A stretch of DNA of 64,000 nt. Source: J095 sp964517605. GTDB taxonomy: Bacteria > Chloroflexota > Anaerolineae > 4572-78 > J111. Location of the stretch: assembly GCA_964517605.1 (NCBI GenBank), contig CAZFCE010000001.1, positions 262,829 to 326,828 of the forward strand. The letters run 5' to 3'. The stretch's first letter is position 1. Every line of letters begins with the position of its first letter. The translations under genes were made by a program, and so were the position numbers. The notes under the pieces are model-generated. The model saw nothing but the letters and a program-made list of their open reading frames with translations, made no database searches and had not been told where the DNA came from. This document shows, piece after piece, positions 23,573 through 32,144 of this stretch.

Positions 23573-25705
23573 ATGGCACAAGAACAAAATTTTTTACTTT
23601 TGAACTTGCGTTATTTTTCCAGGCCCATTCGCATTTTAAAGGGGTTTGAGTGGCGTTATCTGCAAAGTGATATGATGGCCGGGTTAACGGTTACGATTAT
23701 TTCGTTACCCCAGGCCATTGCCTATGCCCTGGTTGCCGGGCTTCCGCCGGAAATGGGGTTGTACACCGCTATTATTGGCCCCGTTGTGGCCGCTTTGTGG
23801 GGGTCTTCCAACCAGCTTCAAACCTCGCCCACCACGGCTCTCTCCCTGCTGGTGTTATCAAGTTTATCAGCCATAACCACATTAGACCCGTCCCAAATTT
23901 TGATTGCCGCCGGTTTATTGGCAGTTATGGTGGGCGTGTTTCAATTAATTATGGGATTGGCCCGCCTGGGCGTGCTGGTTAATTTTGTATCCGATTCTGT
24001 TATTGTCGGGTTTGCCGCGGGCGCCGGAGTACAGATTGCCATTGCCGAATTTCGCCACCTGTTTGGGGTAAATTTTACCGGAAGCGGCCTGGTTAGAGTT
24101 GCCAGCCAATTGCTAATCCATTTGCCAGAAACGCATGTGCCCACTTTAGCCATTGGCCTGGGCACGTTGGTGTTGATGGTGCTCACGCGGAAATTAAACC
24201 CAAAGTTACCCGCGCCGTTGGTTAGCCTTACTGCCGCCGCGGTGATTGTGTTTTTATTCCATTTGAACGAGGTCGGCGTGAAGGTTATTGGCCAATTGCC
24301 TCGTAGCCTGCCCCCGCTAACGGTACTCCCCATTTTTGATTTTAACCTCATGGCTGATTTGCTGCCCGGCGCATTGGCGGTTGCCGCTCTGGGGCTGATT
24401 CAGGCATTGGCGGTGGCCCGGTCGGTGGCGGCGCAAACCGGGCAACGGCTAGACAGCAACCAGGAGTTTGTGGGGCAGGGGTTGGGTAATATTGTGTGCG
24501 GCTTTTTTTCCGGGTATCCCTGTTGTGGCTCAATTAGCTGCACCGTCATTAACCACCAAATGGGCGCCAAATCTCCCCTGGCTGCTATTTTTTCCGGCCT
24601 TTTTACATTGGTGGGCATGTTGGTGTTGGCCCCCATGGTTGCCTACCTGCCCCGATCCGCCTTATCTGGCATATTGATTGTGGTAGGCTATGGCATGATA
24701 GACCGCAAAGAGATGGTTCATCTCTGGCGCGGGGCGCGGGGCGATGCGTTGATTATGGCGGTTACGTTTTTGTCAACCTTGTTCCTGCCGCTTCAATTTG
24801 CCGTATTGGCCGGTATTTTAATGTCACTGGCTTATTATATTATGAAAACCAGCACGCCCCGGGTGTGCGCGGTATTGCCCAACGAAGACTTTAAGCACTT
24901 TCTTTACCAGCCCGATAAACCTACTTGCCCGCAGTTGGGCATCATCCAAATTTCCGGCGATTTGTATTTTGGCGCGGTTAACCACATTGAAGAAACCATC
25001 CACCGGCATTTGCTGGATTACCCGGAACAACGGTTTTTGCTGTTCCGCATGCACAGCGTTAACCACTGCGATTTTAGCGGCATCCACATGCTGGAGACGG
25101 TCAGAAACACATGCCGGGATCGTGGCGGCGACATTTTTTTTGTGCGGCTGCAAGAACCGGTGTCGCAGCTTATGAAATCAACCGGATTTTATGATCAACT
25201 GGGCGACGACCACTTTTTGGAAGAAGAACATGCTATCACCATAATTTTTCACAAAATTTTGGACCCCGCCATCTGCATTTACGAATGCCCGGTGCGCATT
25301 TTTAAAGAATGCCAAAACCTGCCCAAACGCACCGACGTGTTAAAAACGCCCATTTCTGCCGGCACTCCAATTTTGGTTGAGGTGCCCGGCATCTCGCCCC
25401 GCGAACTGTGGCAGCAACTTTCTGCCGGTGGCAGCAACGCGCCGCTGGTTATTGACGTGCGCGAACCCCGCGAATACAAACACGGGCATATCCCCGCCGC
25501 CCGGCTGTTGCCGTTGCCCAAACTGCTGTCGGAACCGCCCGAAATTCCTCAGGATCGAACGGTGGTGTTTGTGTGCCGGGGCGGGCGGCGCAGCCGCCGG
25601 GCCACCTACTGGCTGCTCAACGAAGGCCACCCCAACGTAAAGGTGTTGCAAGGCGGCATGCTGGCCTGGGAATCGGCGGGGTTGCTGGAAGCCATTGATG
25701 GGTAG
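23573..25705 (+). CDS. SulP-family anion transporter fused to STAS and rhodanese domains
   Basis: 710 residues from ATG 23573. A TTG at about 23548, seven bases after GGGGG, could start it slightly earlier. The N-terminal SulP part (about 25-400) has some ten or more hydrophobic helices and the LTVTIISLPQAIAYALVAGLPP signature region. A STAS domain (about 430-540; HSVNHCDFSGIHML) and a linker with CPVRIFKEC follow. A C-terminal rhodanese domain (about 595-710) has the active-site loop CRGGRRS (C668). SulP proteins import sulfate, bicarbonate or other anions. The rhodanese domain suggests coupling to sulfur transfer. The substrate is inferred, not shown. Confidence 0.88.
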   Translation: MAQEQNFLLLNLRYFSRPIRILKGFEWRYLQSDMMAGLTVTIISLPQAIAYALVAGLPPEMGLYTAIIGPVVAALWGSSNQLQTSPTTALSLLVLSSLSAITTLDPSQILIAAGLLAVMVGVFQLIMGLARLGVLVNFVSDSVIVGFAAGAGVQIAIAEFRHLFGVNFTGSGLVRVASQLLIHLPETHVPTLAIGLGTLVLMVLTRKLNPKLPAPLVSLTAAAVIVFLFHLNEVGVKVIGQLPRSLPPLTVLPIFDFNLMADLLPGALAVAALGLIQALAVARSVAAQTGQRLDSNQEFVGQGLGNIVCGFFSGYPCCGSISCTVINHQMGAKSPLAAIFSGLFTLVGMLVLAPMVAYLPRSALSGILIVVGYGMIDRKEMVHLWRGARGDALIMAVTFLSTLFLPLQFAVLAGILMSLAYYIMKTSTPRVCAVLPNEDFKHFLYQPDKPTCPQLGIIQISGDLYFGAVNHIEETIHRHLLDYPEQRFLLFRMHSVNHCDFSGIHMLETVRNTCRDRGGDIFFVRLQEPVSQLMKSTGFYDQLGDDHFLEEEHAITIIFHKILDPAICIYECPVRIFKECQNLPKRTDVLKTPISAGTPILVEVPGISPRELWQQLSAGGSNAPLVIDVREPREYKHGHIPAARLLPLPKLLSEPPEIPQDRTVVFVCRGGRRSRRATYWLLNEGHPNVKVLQGGMLAWESAGLLEAIDG

Positions 25706-25735
25706 TGGCAGTAATAAGCTCAAGGGGATGATGGT

Positions 25736-26725
25736 ATGGGCAAATTTTTACCGCATAATATAGGATTTGATATAGTGCGGGCCACCGAAGCCACTGCGCT
25801 AAAATCCGGTCGCTGGTTGGGGTTGGGCAACAAAGCCGAAGCCCACCGCGCCGCCTGCGATGCCATGAACGAAGCCCTGACCCAGATAGATATGCGGGGC
25901 TACATTGTCATTGGCGAAGAAGGGCGGTTGGGCGGCAGATCGCCATTGGATAGTGGTCAACCCGTTGGCACCGGAATAGGCCCGGAAGTTGACGTGATTG
26001 TTGACCCCATAGATGGCACGGCCTCACTGGTGTATGGCCGGTCGGGGGCTATTTCGGTGGTGGCGGTTGCGCCGCGTGGCTCCATGTGGTCGCCCGCTCC
26101 GGCGGCGGTGTATATGGATAAAATTGTGGTAGACCGCGAAGCTGCCGGCAGTTTGGTGCCGGAATGTTTGGATGCGCCGGTCGCCTGGACGTTGGCGTTG
26201 ATTGCCCGCGCCAAAAAAAAGTCGGTGCGCGATCTTCAGGTGATTGTGCTGGATCGGCCTCGCCACGCCGACCTGATTGATGAAATTCGGGCGGTGGGGG
26301 CGCGGGTGCTGTTACGCACCGATGGCGATACCGCCGGCGCGTTGATTGCCGCCACTCCCAACGTGGGCGCCGATGTGCTGATGGGCATTGGCGGTGTGCC
26401 CGAAGGCGTGTCGGCGGCGTGCGCGGTTAAAGCGATGGGCGGCGCAATGTTGGGCCGGTTGGCTCCGCAAAGCCCGCAAGAGCGCGAGGCCATCCAGGCT
26501 TCCGGTTTTGATGCCCAAACCATCCTCACCTGCGACGACATGGTTTCCAGTAACGAAATTTTTTTGGCGGCAACCGGCATCACGCAGGGGCCGCTGCTGG
26601 ATGGCGTGCGCTACCGGGGCAGCGAAGCCGAAACCCACTCGCTGTTGATTCGCTGCGAAACCAGCACCCGCCGCATCATCCGGGCCGAATACACCCTTGA
26701 TGCCGAAGGCGTTCAGTTAAATTAA
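25736..26725 (+). CDS. glpX: Class II fructose-1,6-bisphosphatase
   Basis: 329 residues with AAGGGG about nine bases upstream of the ATG. Family hallmarks are visible: IGFDIVRATEATAL and AAD/ACDAMNEAL near the N-terminus, GEEGRLG, VDPIDGT (metal and phosphate site), VLDRPRH and the long C-terminal GIGGVPEGVSAACAVKAMGG segment. It hydrolyses fructose-1,6-bisphosphate to fructose-6-phosphate in gluconeogenesis (GlpX type, Mn2+/Mg2+ dependent). It stands immediately upstream of the infC operon but is separated from it by that operon's own promoter. Confidence 0.93.
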   Translation: MGKFLPHNIGFDIVRATEATALKSGRWLGLGNKAEAHRAACDAMNEALTQIDMRGYIVIGEEGRLGGRSPLDSGQPVGTGIGPEVDVIVDPIDGTASLVYGRSGAISVVAVAPRGSMWSPAPAAVYMDKIVVDREAAGSLVPECLDAPVAWTLALIARAKKKSVRDLQVIVLDRPRHADLIDEIRAVGARVLLRTDGDTAGALIAATPNVGADVLMGIGGVPEGVSAACAVKAMGGAMLGRLAPQSPQEREAIQASGFDAQTILTCDDMVSSNEIFLAATGITQGPLLDGVRYRGSEAETHSLLIRCETSTRRIIRAEYTLDAEGVQLN

Positions 26726-26748
26726 CCCCGGAATTACCAGCAATCAAC

Positions 26749-26777
26749 TTGACGAAAGCCGGTGAATATGGTAAAGT
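26749..26777 (+). promoter_or_regulatory. Sigma70-like promoter of the infC-rpmI-rplT operon
   Basis: TTGACG (26749-26754), a 17-base spacer and TAAAGT (26772-26777) put the transcription start near 26784, just before the leader terminator. This is one of the best consensus matches in the window. Confidence 0.6.
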
Positions 26778-26790
26778 TACACCCTAAATT

Positions 26791-26826
26791 GTGGGGGCAC
26801 CCCATTCACTCCCGCCCCCACTTTTT
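26791..26826 (+). terminator. Leader intrinsic terminator (putative attenuator) before infC
   Basis: GTGGGGGC (26791-26798) pairs perfectly with GCCCCCAC (26814-26821) and is followed by TTTTT (26822-26826). It lies between the promoter at 26749 and the infC start at 26875. It would abort transcripts begun there unless antitermination occurs. It could also simply terminate glpX read-through. Confidence 0.75.
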
Positions 26827-26874
26827 GTATGCCACAAAATGATGGTATAAATTTTGAGTAAGGGAGAGGCAGTC

Positions 26875-27387
26875 ATAAGCACACGAGACGAACGAAGAGT
26901 TAATGACCAAATCCTGTCAGACGAAGTCCGTCTAATAGGTGTCGAAGGTCAACAACTCGGGATCATGTCGATTGAAGACGCCCTGGCAGCCGCCCAGGAG
27001 CATAATACTGACCTAGTGGAGGTTGCTCCCGGAGCAAAACCACCGGTTTGCCGTTTGATGGACTACGGCAAGTTTTTGTATGAAGCCCAAAAGCGGGAGC
27101 GTGATGCCCGTAAAACCCAGGCCAAAGTTGAAATCAAAGAGATTCGGTTGCGGCCCAAAACTGGGGATCATGATATCAGCTATAAATTAAAGCAGGCGCG
27201 AAGTTTTTTGCAGCGCGGGGCCAAAGTAAGAGTCCGGTTACGGTTCCGGGGCCGTGAAGTAACTCACCCCGAAGTAGCTTTGGAATTGATGGCCCGGATT
27301 GCCGAAGAATTGCAAGACGTGGCCGAGCTTGAAAAGCGGCCCGCCAAAGAAGGCATGACCATGCTAATGATTTTGTCGCCAAAATAG
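26875..27387 (+). CDS. infC: Translation initiation factor IF-3, probable ATA start
   Basis: 170 residues from the ATA at 26875. The sequence shows the IF-3 order: RRVNDQI and VRLIGVEGQQLGIM in the N-domain, the lysine-rich linker (about 75-90), and KEIRLRPKTGDHDISYKLKQ then VRLRFRGREVTHPE in the C-domain. It binds the 30S subunit and enforces start-codon and initiator-tRNA selection. The only good ribosome site, GGGAGAGG (26862-26869), is placed correctly for ATA 26875 and not for the upstream in-frame TTG at 26854. Non-ATG starts are a known feature of infC autoregulation in other bacteria. rpmI and rplT follow. Confidence 0.93.
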   Translation: MSTRDERRVNDQILSDEVRLIGVEGQQLGIMSIEDALAAAQEHNTDLVEVAPGAKPPVCRLMDYGKFLYEAQKRERDARKTQAKVEIKEIRLRPKTGDHDISYKLKQARSFLQRGAKVRVRLRFRGREVTHPEVALELMARIAEELQDVAELEKRPAKEGMTMLMILSPK

Positions 27388-27459
27388 GTTAAACACTCCC
27401 AAGTTAACGTGTGTTCATGACTGGTTATCCCAAAAAGTAAAGAAGGATTTAGAGTAAAA

Positions 27460-27672
27460 ATGCCCAAGATTAAAACCCACAAATCTACCGCTAAACGCTT
27501 TAAGTACACCGGCTCTGGTAAACTGATGCGTACCAAAATTGGTAAAAGTCACCTGCGCCGTAAAAAATCTAAACGTGTGAAATACTTATTTGGAGAAATG
27601 GTTGAAGTTACCGCTGGTGGTGCCCGCAAGCGCGTTCAAAAACTGATTCCATACGCCAAAAAAGAAAAGTAG
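27460..27672 (+). CDS. rpmI: Ribosomal protein bL35
   Basis: 70 residues, very basic, with the family motif MPKIKTHKSTAKRFKYTGSG at the N-terminus and HLRRKKSKR in the middle. It is a component of the 50S subunit. It lies 72 bases after infC and 15 before rplT, in the standard order of the operon. Confidence 0.96.
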   Translation: MPKIKTHKSTAKRFKYTGSGKLMRTKIGKSHLRRKKSKRVKYLFGEMVEVTAGGARKRVQKLIPYAKKEK

Positions 27673-27687
27673 AGAGGTAAGCGTACC

Positions 27688-28038
27688 GTGAGAGTAAAAA
27701 CCGGACCAGTAACCCAGCGTCGTCACAAAAAGATACTGGAAATCACCAAAGGGCAGCGCGGTAGTAAACACCGGCTGTTCAAACGTGGCAACGAAGCGAT
27801 GATGAAATCCCTGGAATATGCCTACAGGGATCGCAAAGTTCGCAAACGTGAATTTCGGAGTTTGTGGATTGCCCGTATCAACGCCGCCACCCGGCTGAAC
27901 GGGTTGAGCTACAGCCAGTTTATGAATGGTTTGAAAAAATCCGGCATTGAACTGGATCGAAAAGTTTTGGCCGACATTGCCGTAAACGACGCTTTGGCGT
28001 TTGGTAAGTTGGTTGAAACGGCCAAAGCCGCCGTTTAA
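27688..28038 (+). CDS. rplT: Ribosomal protein bL20
   Basis: 116 residues starting at GTG 27688, preceded by GAGAGGTAAG. The family segments RRHKKILEITKGQRGSK, YAYRDRKVRKREFRSLWI and INAATRLNGLSYSQFM are intact. It is a 50S assembly protein. In B. subtilis, L20 represses this operon through the leader; whether that happens here is untested, but the leader hairpin makes it worth asking. A strong terminator follows. Confidence 0.97.
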   Translation: MRVKTGPVTQRRHKKILEITKGQRGSKHRLFKRGNEAMMKSLEYAYRDRKVRKREFRSLWIARINAATRLNGLSYSQFMNGLKKSGIELDRKVLADIAVNDALAFGKLVETAKAAV

Positions 28039-28060
28039 TTGAGTAAAACGGAGCAACCAA

Positions 28061-28089
28061 AAAGACGGGCAAATGTGCCCGTCTTTTTT
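28061..28089 (+). terminator. Intrinsic terminator of the infC operon
   Basis: AAAGACGGGC (28061-28070) pairs with GCCCGTCTTT (28077-28086) across a 6-base loop, and a T-rich tail runs to 28089. The A-rich 5' arm may also serve the convergent gene. Confidence 0.92.
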
Positions 28090-28115
28090 ATTTTGTATTC
28101 CGTTTGGTGGTGGAA

Positions 28116-30167
28116 TTAACTTTTGGTTTTTACCGGTGCGTAGGCGGCGGCGGTGTATTTGGCGTTGGGATTCCATACCATAAAGCCCTCGCTGCCGGCA
28201 TCGAAGCAGCCTTTGATTTGAGCCTGGATTTCATCTTTGCGGTACGTGCGTTTGTCAAAACGGTAATCCTGAAAATCCTGAAGCCAGGGCCGCACTACAC
28301 AATTTAGCCCGTTCAGGCGTTCAACGGCCTGTTTTGCGCTTTCAAACACAACCTCGTAAGGGTAGGCCACCGGAATTTTGTACCCCGGAATTCCAACGTG
28401 AAACGTGGAAGGATAAAGCATGGGGCAGAGCACATCCAGGTATTCGCTCATTCTCTCAATATCCTGGCCAATCAGGTTGTCATCTTTGCGCCAGCAGGTA
28501 TACCCCGAAGCCCGCGCCGAAATTTTTACCCCAAACGGCGCTAACTGCCCCCGCGCCATACTGAGAAACCCGGTAATGGCCGCCACCCGGCTTTCTTTGG
28601 TGGCGTCTTGCGAAAATTGAGGCGTTCCCGCCTGGCTTTTGGTGGGAAACCGCACGGCGTCAAACTGAATTTCATCAAATCCCAGGTGAGCGGCTTCGGC
28701 GGCCAGTTGAATATTGTATTCCCAAATGGGCTGCAAAAACGGATCACACCAGTACGATTTTTCTCCATCCTGCCACAACGCCCCGGAATCGGTTTTTACC
28801 GCCAGTTCCGGCTGGTGAGCGGCCAACAGCGGGTCTTTAAACGTTACAATCCGGGCGATGGTGTAAATTTCCCGGTCTTTTAATTGCTGCATAAACACCT
28901 CAAAATCGCGGGCGGCGGGCCGATCCGCGCCGATTTCATGGGCCAGCGAATTTTGGGTGGGGTAGGTAAGCCAGCCTTCGTTGCTTTTGGCGTCAATAAC
29001 CACCGCATTCAACTCGGTGGTAGCCAGCAATTGCAAAATTTGCTCGCGGGTTTCCTGGTGTCCGGTGGCAAAATAGCTCACGTATAATGCCCGAACGGCG
29101 GTTAGCGGCCCTATCGGCGGAAAGTTGGGGTTGGTTTCAACCTCGGCTTTGGCCGATTTTAAAACGCCGGGGATAACCAGCTTTTGCCCCACGTGAATCC
29201 GTTGCGGGTCGGCCAGATTATTGGCTTCGATGAGTTCGCGCACGGTGGTGCCGTAGCGTTTGGCAATGGTGTTCAGCGTGTCGCCGCCGGCTACGGTATA
29301 AACAAATTGATCGCCTACCGCCGGCGCAGTACGCGCGGTAACAACTCCCGCCGCTTCGGTTTCGAGTTCCGGGCCGGGCAGCATATAACCGGGGATAACC
29401 AGCTTTTGCCCCGGATATATCCGGTCGGCGTCGTCAATGGCGTTGGCTTCCAGCAGTTCTTTGACGGTTAGTCCGTATTTTCTGGCAACGGCATTCAGCG
29501 TGTCGCCCCGCTGAACTTCGTATTTAAACACCATTTCAGCGGCGGGAACGGTGGGCGGCGGCGGCGCGATTTTGGGCGCTTGGGCCTGTTCTTGCGGCGT
29601 GGGTTTGCGGGCTTCCAACCATTCCCGGTTTCTGTCTACAGTGAGGCGTTCGGGCGGCGCGGGTTTGGGTTCAACCTTAACCGGCGCAGGCGGTACGGGC
29701 TTGGCCGGAGCGACCGGTTTTGGCTCAATTTTGATCGGTTCCGGCGGCGTAGTTTTGACTGGGGCAACCGGTTCCGGTTCAATTTTAACCGGCGCAGGTG
29801 GTTCGGGTTTGGCCGGAGCGACCGGTTTGGGTTCAATTTTGATCGGTTCCGGCGGCGCGACTTTTGCCGGTTCAACTGGCGTCGGCTCAACCTTAACCGG
29901 CGCAGGCGGTTCGGGTTTGGCCGGCGCGACCGGTTTGGGTTCAATTTTGATCGGTTCCGGCGACGTGGCTTTGGGCGGGGCCACCGGTTTGGGTTTGACC
30001 GGCGGCGGTTCAACTTTTTGAGGCGGTTTGGCTGGAGCAGGTTTGGCCGGTTTTTTGGCGCTGGGTTTTTTCTCAACCAAATGCTCGTAGCCGGAGGGCG
30101 GCGCGGCCCCCAGCCAAACCATCATTCTAATATAGAGGTCTTTAAGAACACTAATTATTCCGTCCAT
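28116..30167 (-). CDS. LysM protein with DUF4015-type putative glycoside hydrolase domain
   Basis: 683 residues. A short N-terminal segment with a weakly hydrophobic helix precedes a Pro/Lys/Glu-rich region (about 33-200), built from imperfect repeats of PEPIKIEPKPVAPAKP type. Two LysM domains follow (about 215-260, EVQRGDTLNAVARKYG; about 287-332, TVAGGDTLNTIAKRYG). A TIM-barrel-like domain (about 350-680; NAVVIDAKSNEGW, GFDEIQFDAVRFPT, DVLCPMLYPS) matches the DUF4015/putative glycoside hydrolase group. LysM binds peptidoglycan or chitin-like glycans, so a cell-wall role is likely. No clear signal peptide is seen, which is odd for a wall protein. A minus-strand promoter lies just upstream. 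Confidence 0.85.
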   Translation of the reverse strand: MDGIISVLKDLYIRMMVWLGAAPPSGYEHLVEKKPSAKKPAKPAPAKPPQKVEPPPVKPKPVAPPKATSPEPIKIEPKPVAPAKPEPPAPVKVEPTPVEPAKVAPPEPIKIEPKPVAPAKPEPPAPVKIEPEPVAPVKTTPPEPIKIEPKPVAPAKPVPPAPVKVEPKPAPPERLTVDRNREWLEARKPTPQEQAQAPKIAPPPPTVPAAEMVFKYEVQRGDTLNAVARKYGLTVKELLEANAIDDADRIYPGQKLVIPGYMLPGPELETEAAGVVTARTAPAVGDQFVYTVAGGDTLNTIAKRYGTTVRELIEANNLADPQRIHVGQKLVIPGVLKSAKAEVETNPNFPPIGPLTAVRALYVSYFATGHQETREQILQLLATTELNAVVIDAKSNEGWLTYPTQNSLAHEIGADRPAARDFEVFMQQLKDREIYTIARIVTFKDPLLAAHQPELAVKTDSGALWQDGEKSYWCDPFLQPIWEYNIQLAAEAAHLGFDEIQFDAVRFPTKSQAGTPQFSQDATKESRVAAITGFLSMARGQLAPFGVKISARASGYTCWRKDDNLIGQDIERMSEYLDVLCPMLYPSTFHVGIPGYKIPVAYPYEVVFESAKQAVERLNGLNCVVRPWLQDFQDYRFDKRTYRKDEIQAQIKGCFDAGSEGFMVWNPNAKYTAAAYAPVKTKS

Positions 30168-30200
30168 GATAAAACCTCGCCTAAAAAATCAGATGAGGTC

Positions 30201-30209
30201 ATTATACCA
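30201..30209 (-). promoter_or_regulatory. Extended -10 promoter for the LysM protein
   Basis: On the minus strand the sequence reads TGGTATAAT, a perfect extended -10 element, with TTTCCA as a poor -35 about 18 bases upstream. It lies about 35 bases before the start at 30167. Confidence 0.55.
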
Positions 30210-30267
30210 CAGTTACAGGGCGTATGGAAATGACATAATGTTGCCCCGCCGGCCATTCTAAAGGTGC

Positions 30268-31167
30268 TCAAGCAATGGCGATGGGATGCACCCACGATCC
30301 GGTTGCGCCTTGCAGCCGTAACGGGGTGATAATCAGCAAAAATTCGTACACCTGCCGGGCCGCCAATTCTTCCAGGTACAGGTTTTCAACATGGGTAATC
30401 CCGTGGTGAACCAGCAAAAAACGGTGAACCGGATGATCCAGCGGCGGAATAGCCTCCACGGTCATATTATCCGCGCCGGCCAGCATCATCCCCTGCGCCA
30501 CCAACAGCCGGGCGGCCTCCAGCCCCACCCCGGCGATGGCCTGAGTGCAGGCCGGGTTGCCGGCGCTCAAATGGTGATAAAAGCCGGTGCGCACCAACAC
30601 GGCCGTGCCGGGTTGAATGCGCGTGTCCTGCCGCGCCAGCGTGCCTTCAATATCCGCCGGAGTGATTTCGTAGGCATCGGGCAGCACGTTAACGCCCTTG
30701 TACCCGGCAACATCCAGCAGCACGCCCCGGCAAATAATGGGCGGCATCTCCGCTGCGCTCAGGTGAGTTTGCCCGCGCAGGTTTACAGTTTGGGCCGCCG
30801 CTACCGTTTGCCCCGGCCCGCCGTAAATTTGCACCGCGCCCGCCGAATCGGGGTGGCCGGCTTCATTTTGATGCTCACCCAGGTGGCACAGCGCGTCAAT
30901 GTGCGTGCCAATGTGCACGGACATCGAAATAACTTCGGCGGCGGCGGATGCCGGGCGAATGTCGGTGAGGTCGCCGTGGCGCATGCGCGGGCTGAGCGTG
31001 TAAGAAACCATGCTGCCCGGCCCTGAAATTCCTTCAAAATAGGTTACGGACAGGCTGTAAACCTGCCCGGTTTTTACCAGAGCCAGCAACTCCGGGGTCA
31101 ATTGGGGCACCGGCAGCGCGCCGTAAGCCTTAATTTGGCCCGGTTGAGCGTAAGATTGAGTTGTCAT
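30268..31167 (-). CDS. Cyclase-family metal-dependent hydrolase
   Basis: 299 residues. HIGTHIDALCH (85-95) is the HxGTHxDxxxH metal-binding signature of the cyclase/kynurenine formamidase family. The second half contains further family histidines (HHLSAGN, DHPVHRFLLVHHG). Members hydrolyse amides or lactones, for example N-formylkynurenine or isatin. The substrate here cannot be told. It overlaps the sugar permease stop by four bases (ATGA) and is the last gene of the ABC operon, which suggests action on the imported compound or a derivative of it. GGGAG is well placed before the ATG. Confidence 0.86.
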   Translation of the reverse strand: MTTQSYAQPGQIKAYGALPVPQLTPELLALVKTGQVYSLSVTYFEGISGPGSMVSYTLSPRMRHGDLTDIRPASAAAEVISMSVHIGTHIDALCHLGEHQNEAGHPDSAGAVQIYGGPGQTVAAAQTVNLRGQTHLSAAEMPPIICRGVLLDVAGYKGVNVLPDAYEITPADIEGTLARQDTRIQPGTAVLVRTGFYHHLSAGNPACTQAIAGVGLEAARLLVAQGMMLAGADNMTVEAIPPLDHPVHRFLLVHHGITHVENLYLEELAARQVYEFLLIITPLRLQGATGSWVHPIAIA

Positions 31168-32144
31168 CGTTTTCTCCCGGTTTTAAAGTAATGATCCAGG
31201 GCCAGCGCCGTTACAATAATCAGGCCCTTCACCATCAATTGGAGTTCAAGCCTGACATTGAGGATACTCAGCCCGTTGTTGATTATGCCAATCAGCAGCG
31301 CCCCCAACACCGACCGGTGAACCGAACCGCTGCCGCCCGACAAACTGGTGCCGCCCAACACAATCGAGGCAATCACATCCAGTTCCACCCCTTCGCCAAA
31401 GGTGGCGGTGGCGGTGTGCACCTGCGAGGCCAAAATCAGGCCCGCCAGCGCCGCCCCACCGCTCGATAGCATGTACACCAGCGTTTTGGTTTTAATGACC
31501 GGCAGACCGCACAACCGCGCCGCCTTTTCGTTTTCGCCAATGGCAAAAACGGCCATGCCAAAAGGCGTTTTCATCTGGATAAAAAATATAATCAGCGTGA
31601 CCGCCGCAAAAATGTAAATGGGGAAGGGCAGGCCAAATAAAATCCCGTTGCCCAAAAACAAAAACGCTTCCGGGCCGCGAATCAGGTGCAGGGAGCCTTC
31701 GCTCAACAGCAGGGCCACGCCGCGAGCAATGCTCAACATGGCCAGCGTTACCACAAACGCCGGTAGTTTAAACCGGGCAATCGCCAGGCCGTTAAACAAC
31801 CCCAGCGCCACCCCCACCGCCAGGCCCGCCAGCACCGCCGGTACAAACGCCTGCTCATTGGCTTCGAGCACAAACGCCGCCAGCAGGCCCGCCAGCGCCA
31901 GCACCGGCCCCACCGAGAGGTCAATCCCGCCTAAAATTAAAACAAAGGTGGAACACACCGCCATAATCCCAATCATCGACACCTGAAATACAATGCCAAT
32001 GATATTGTCAACCGTTAACATGGAGGGTTCCAGCGCCGCAAACACCGCCACAATAACGCCCATAATCATGAGCAGCCCGTATTCTTCAAACCAGTGCGGC
32101 AGCGCGGCCCGAGGTCTGGTAGTTTTTAATTCGGTTGTCGTCAT
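31164..32144 (-). CDS. Sugar ABC transporter permease, RbsC family (second copy)
   Basis: About 326 residues from ATG 32144; the codon before it is TTG and could extend it by one. GGGAGG is seven bases upstream. It has eight to ten hydrophobic helices and the BPD_transp_2 family segments LGGIDLSVGPVLAL and GEGVELDVIASIVLGGTSLSGG. It is the membrane subunit of a ribose/xylose/galactose-type importer. It overlaps the ATPase stop by one base (TGATG). Its partner permease lies on the other side of the ATPase gene, so the transporter is probably a heterodimer. Confidence 0.92.
   Translation of the reverse strand: MTTTELKTTRPRAALPHWFEEYGLLMIMGVIVAVFAALEPSMLTVDNIIGIVFQVSMIGIMAVCSTFVLILGGIDLSVGPVLALAGLLAAFVLEANEQAFVPAVLAGLAVGVALGLFNGLAIARFKLPAFVVTLAMLSIARGVALLLSEGSLHLIRGPEAFLFLGNGILFGLPFPIYIFAAVTLIIFFIQMKTPFGMAVFAIGENEKAARLCGLPVIKTKTLVYMLSSGGAALAGLILASQVHTATATFGEGVELDVIASIVLGGTSLSGGSGSVHRSVLGALLIGIINNGLSILNVRLELQLMVKGLIIVTALALDHYFKTGRKR

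Noticed and set aside
29551..30233. Long plus-strand open frames rich in Gly, Phe and Arg
   Set aside because: They are the opposite strand of the proline-rich repeat in the LysM gene and have no ribosome site or family match.
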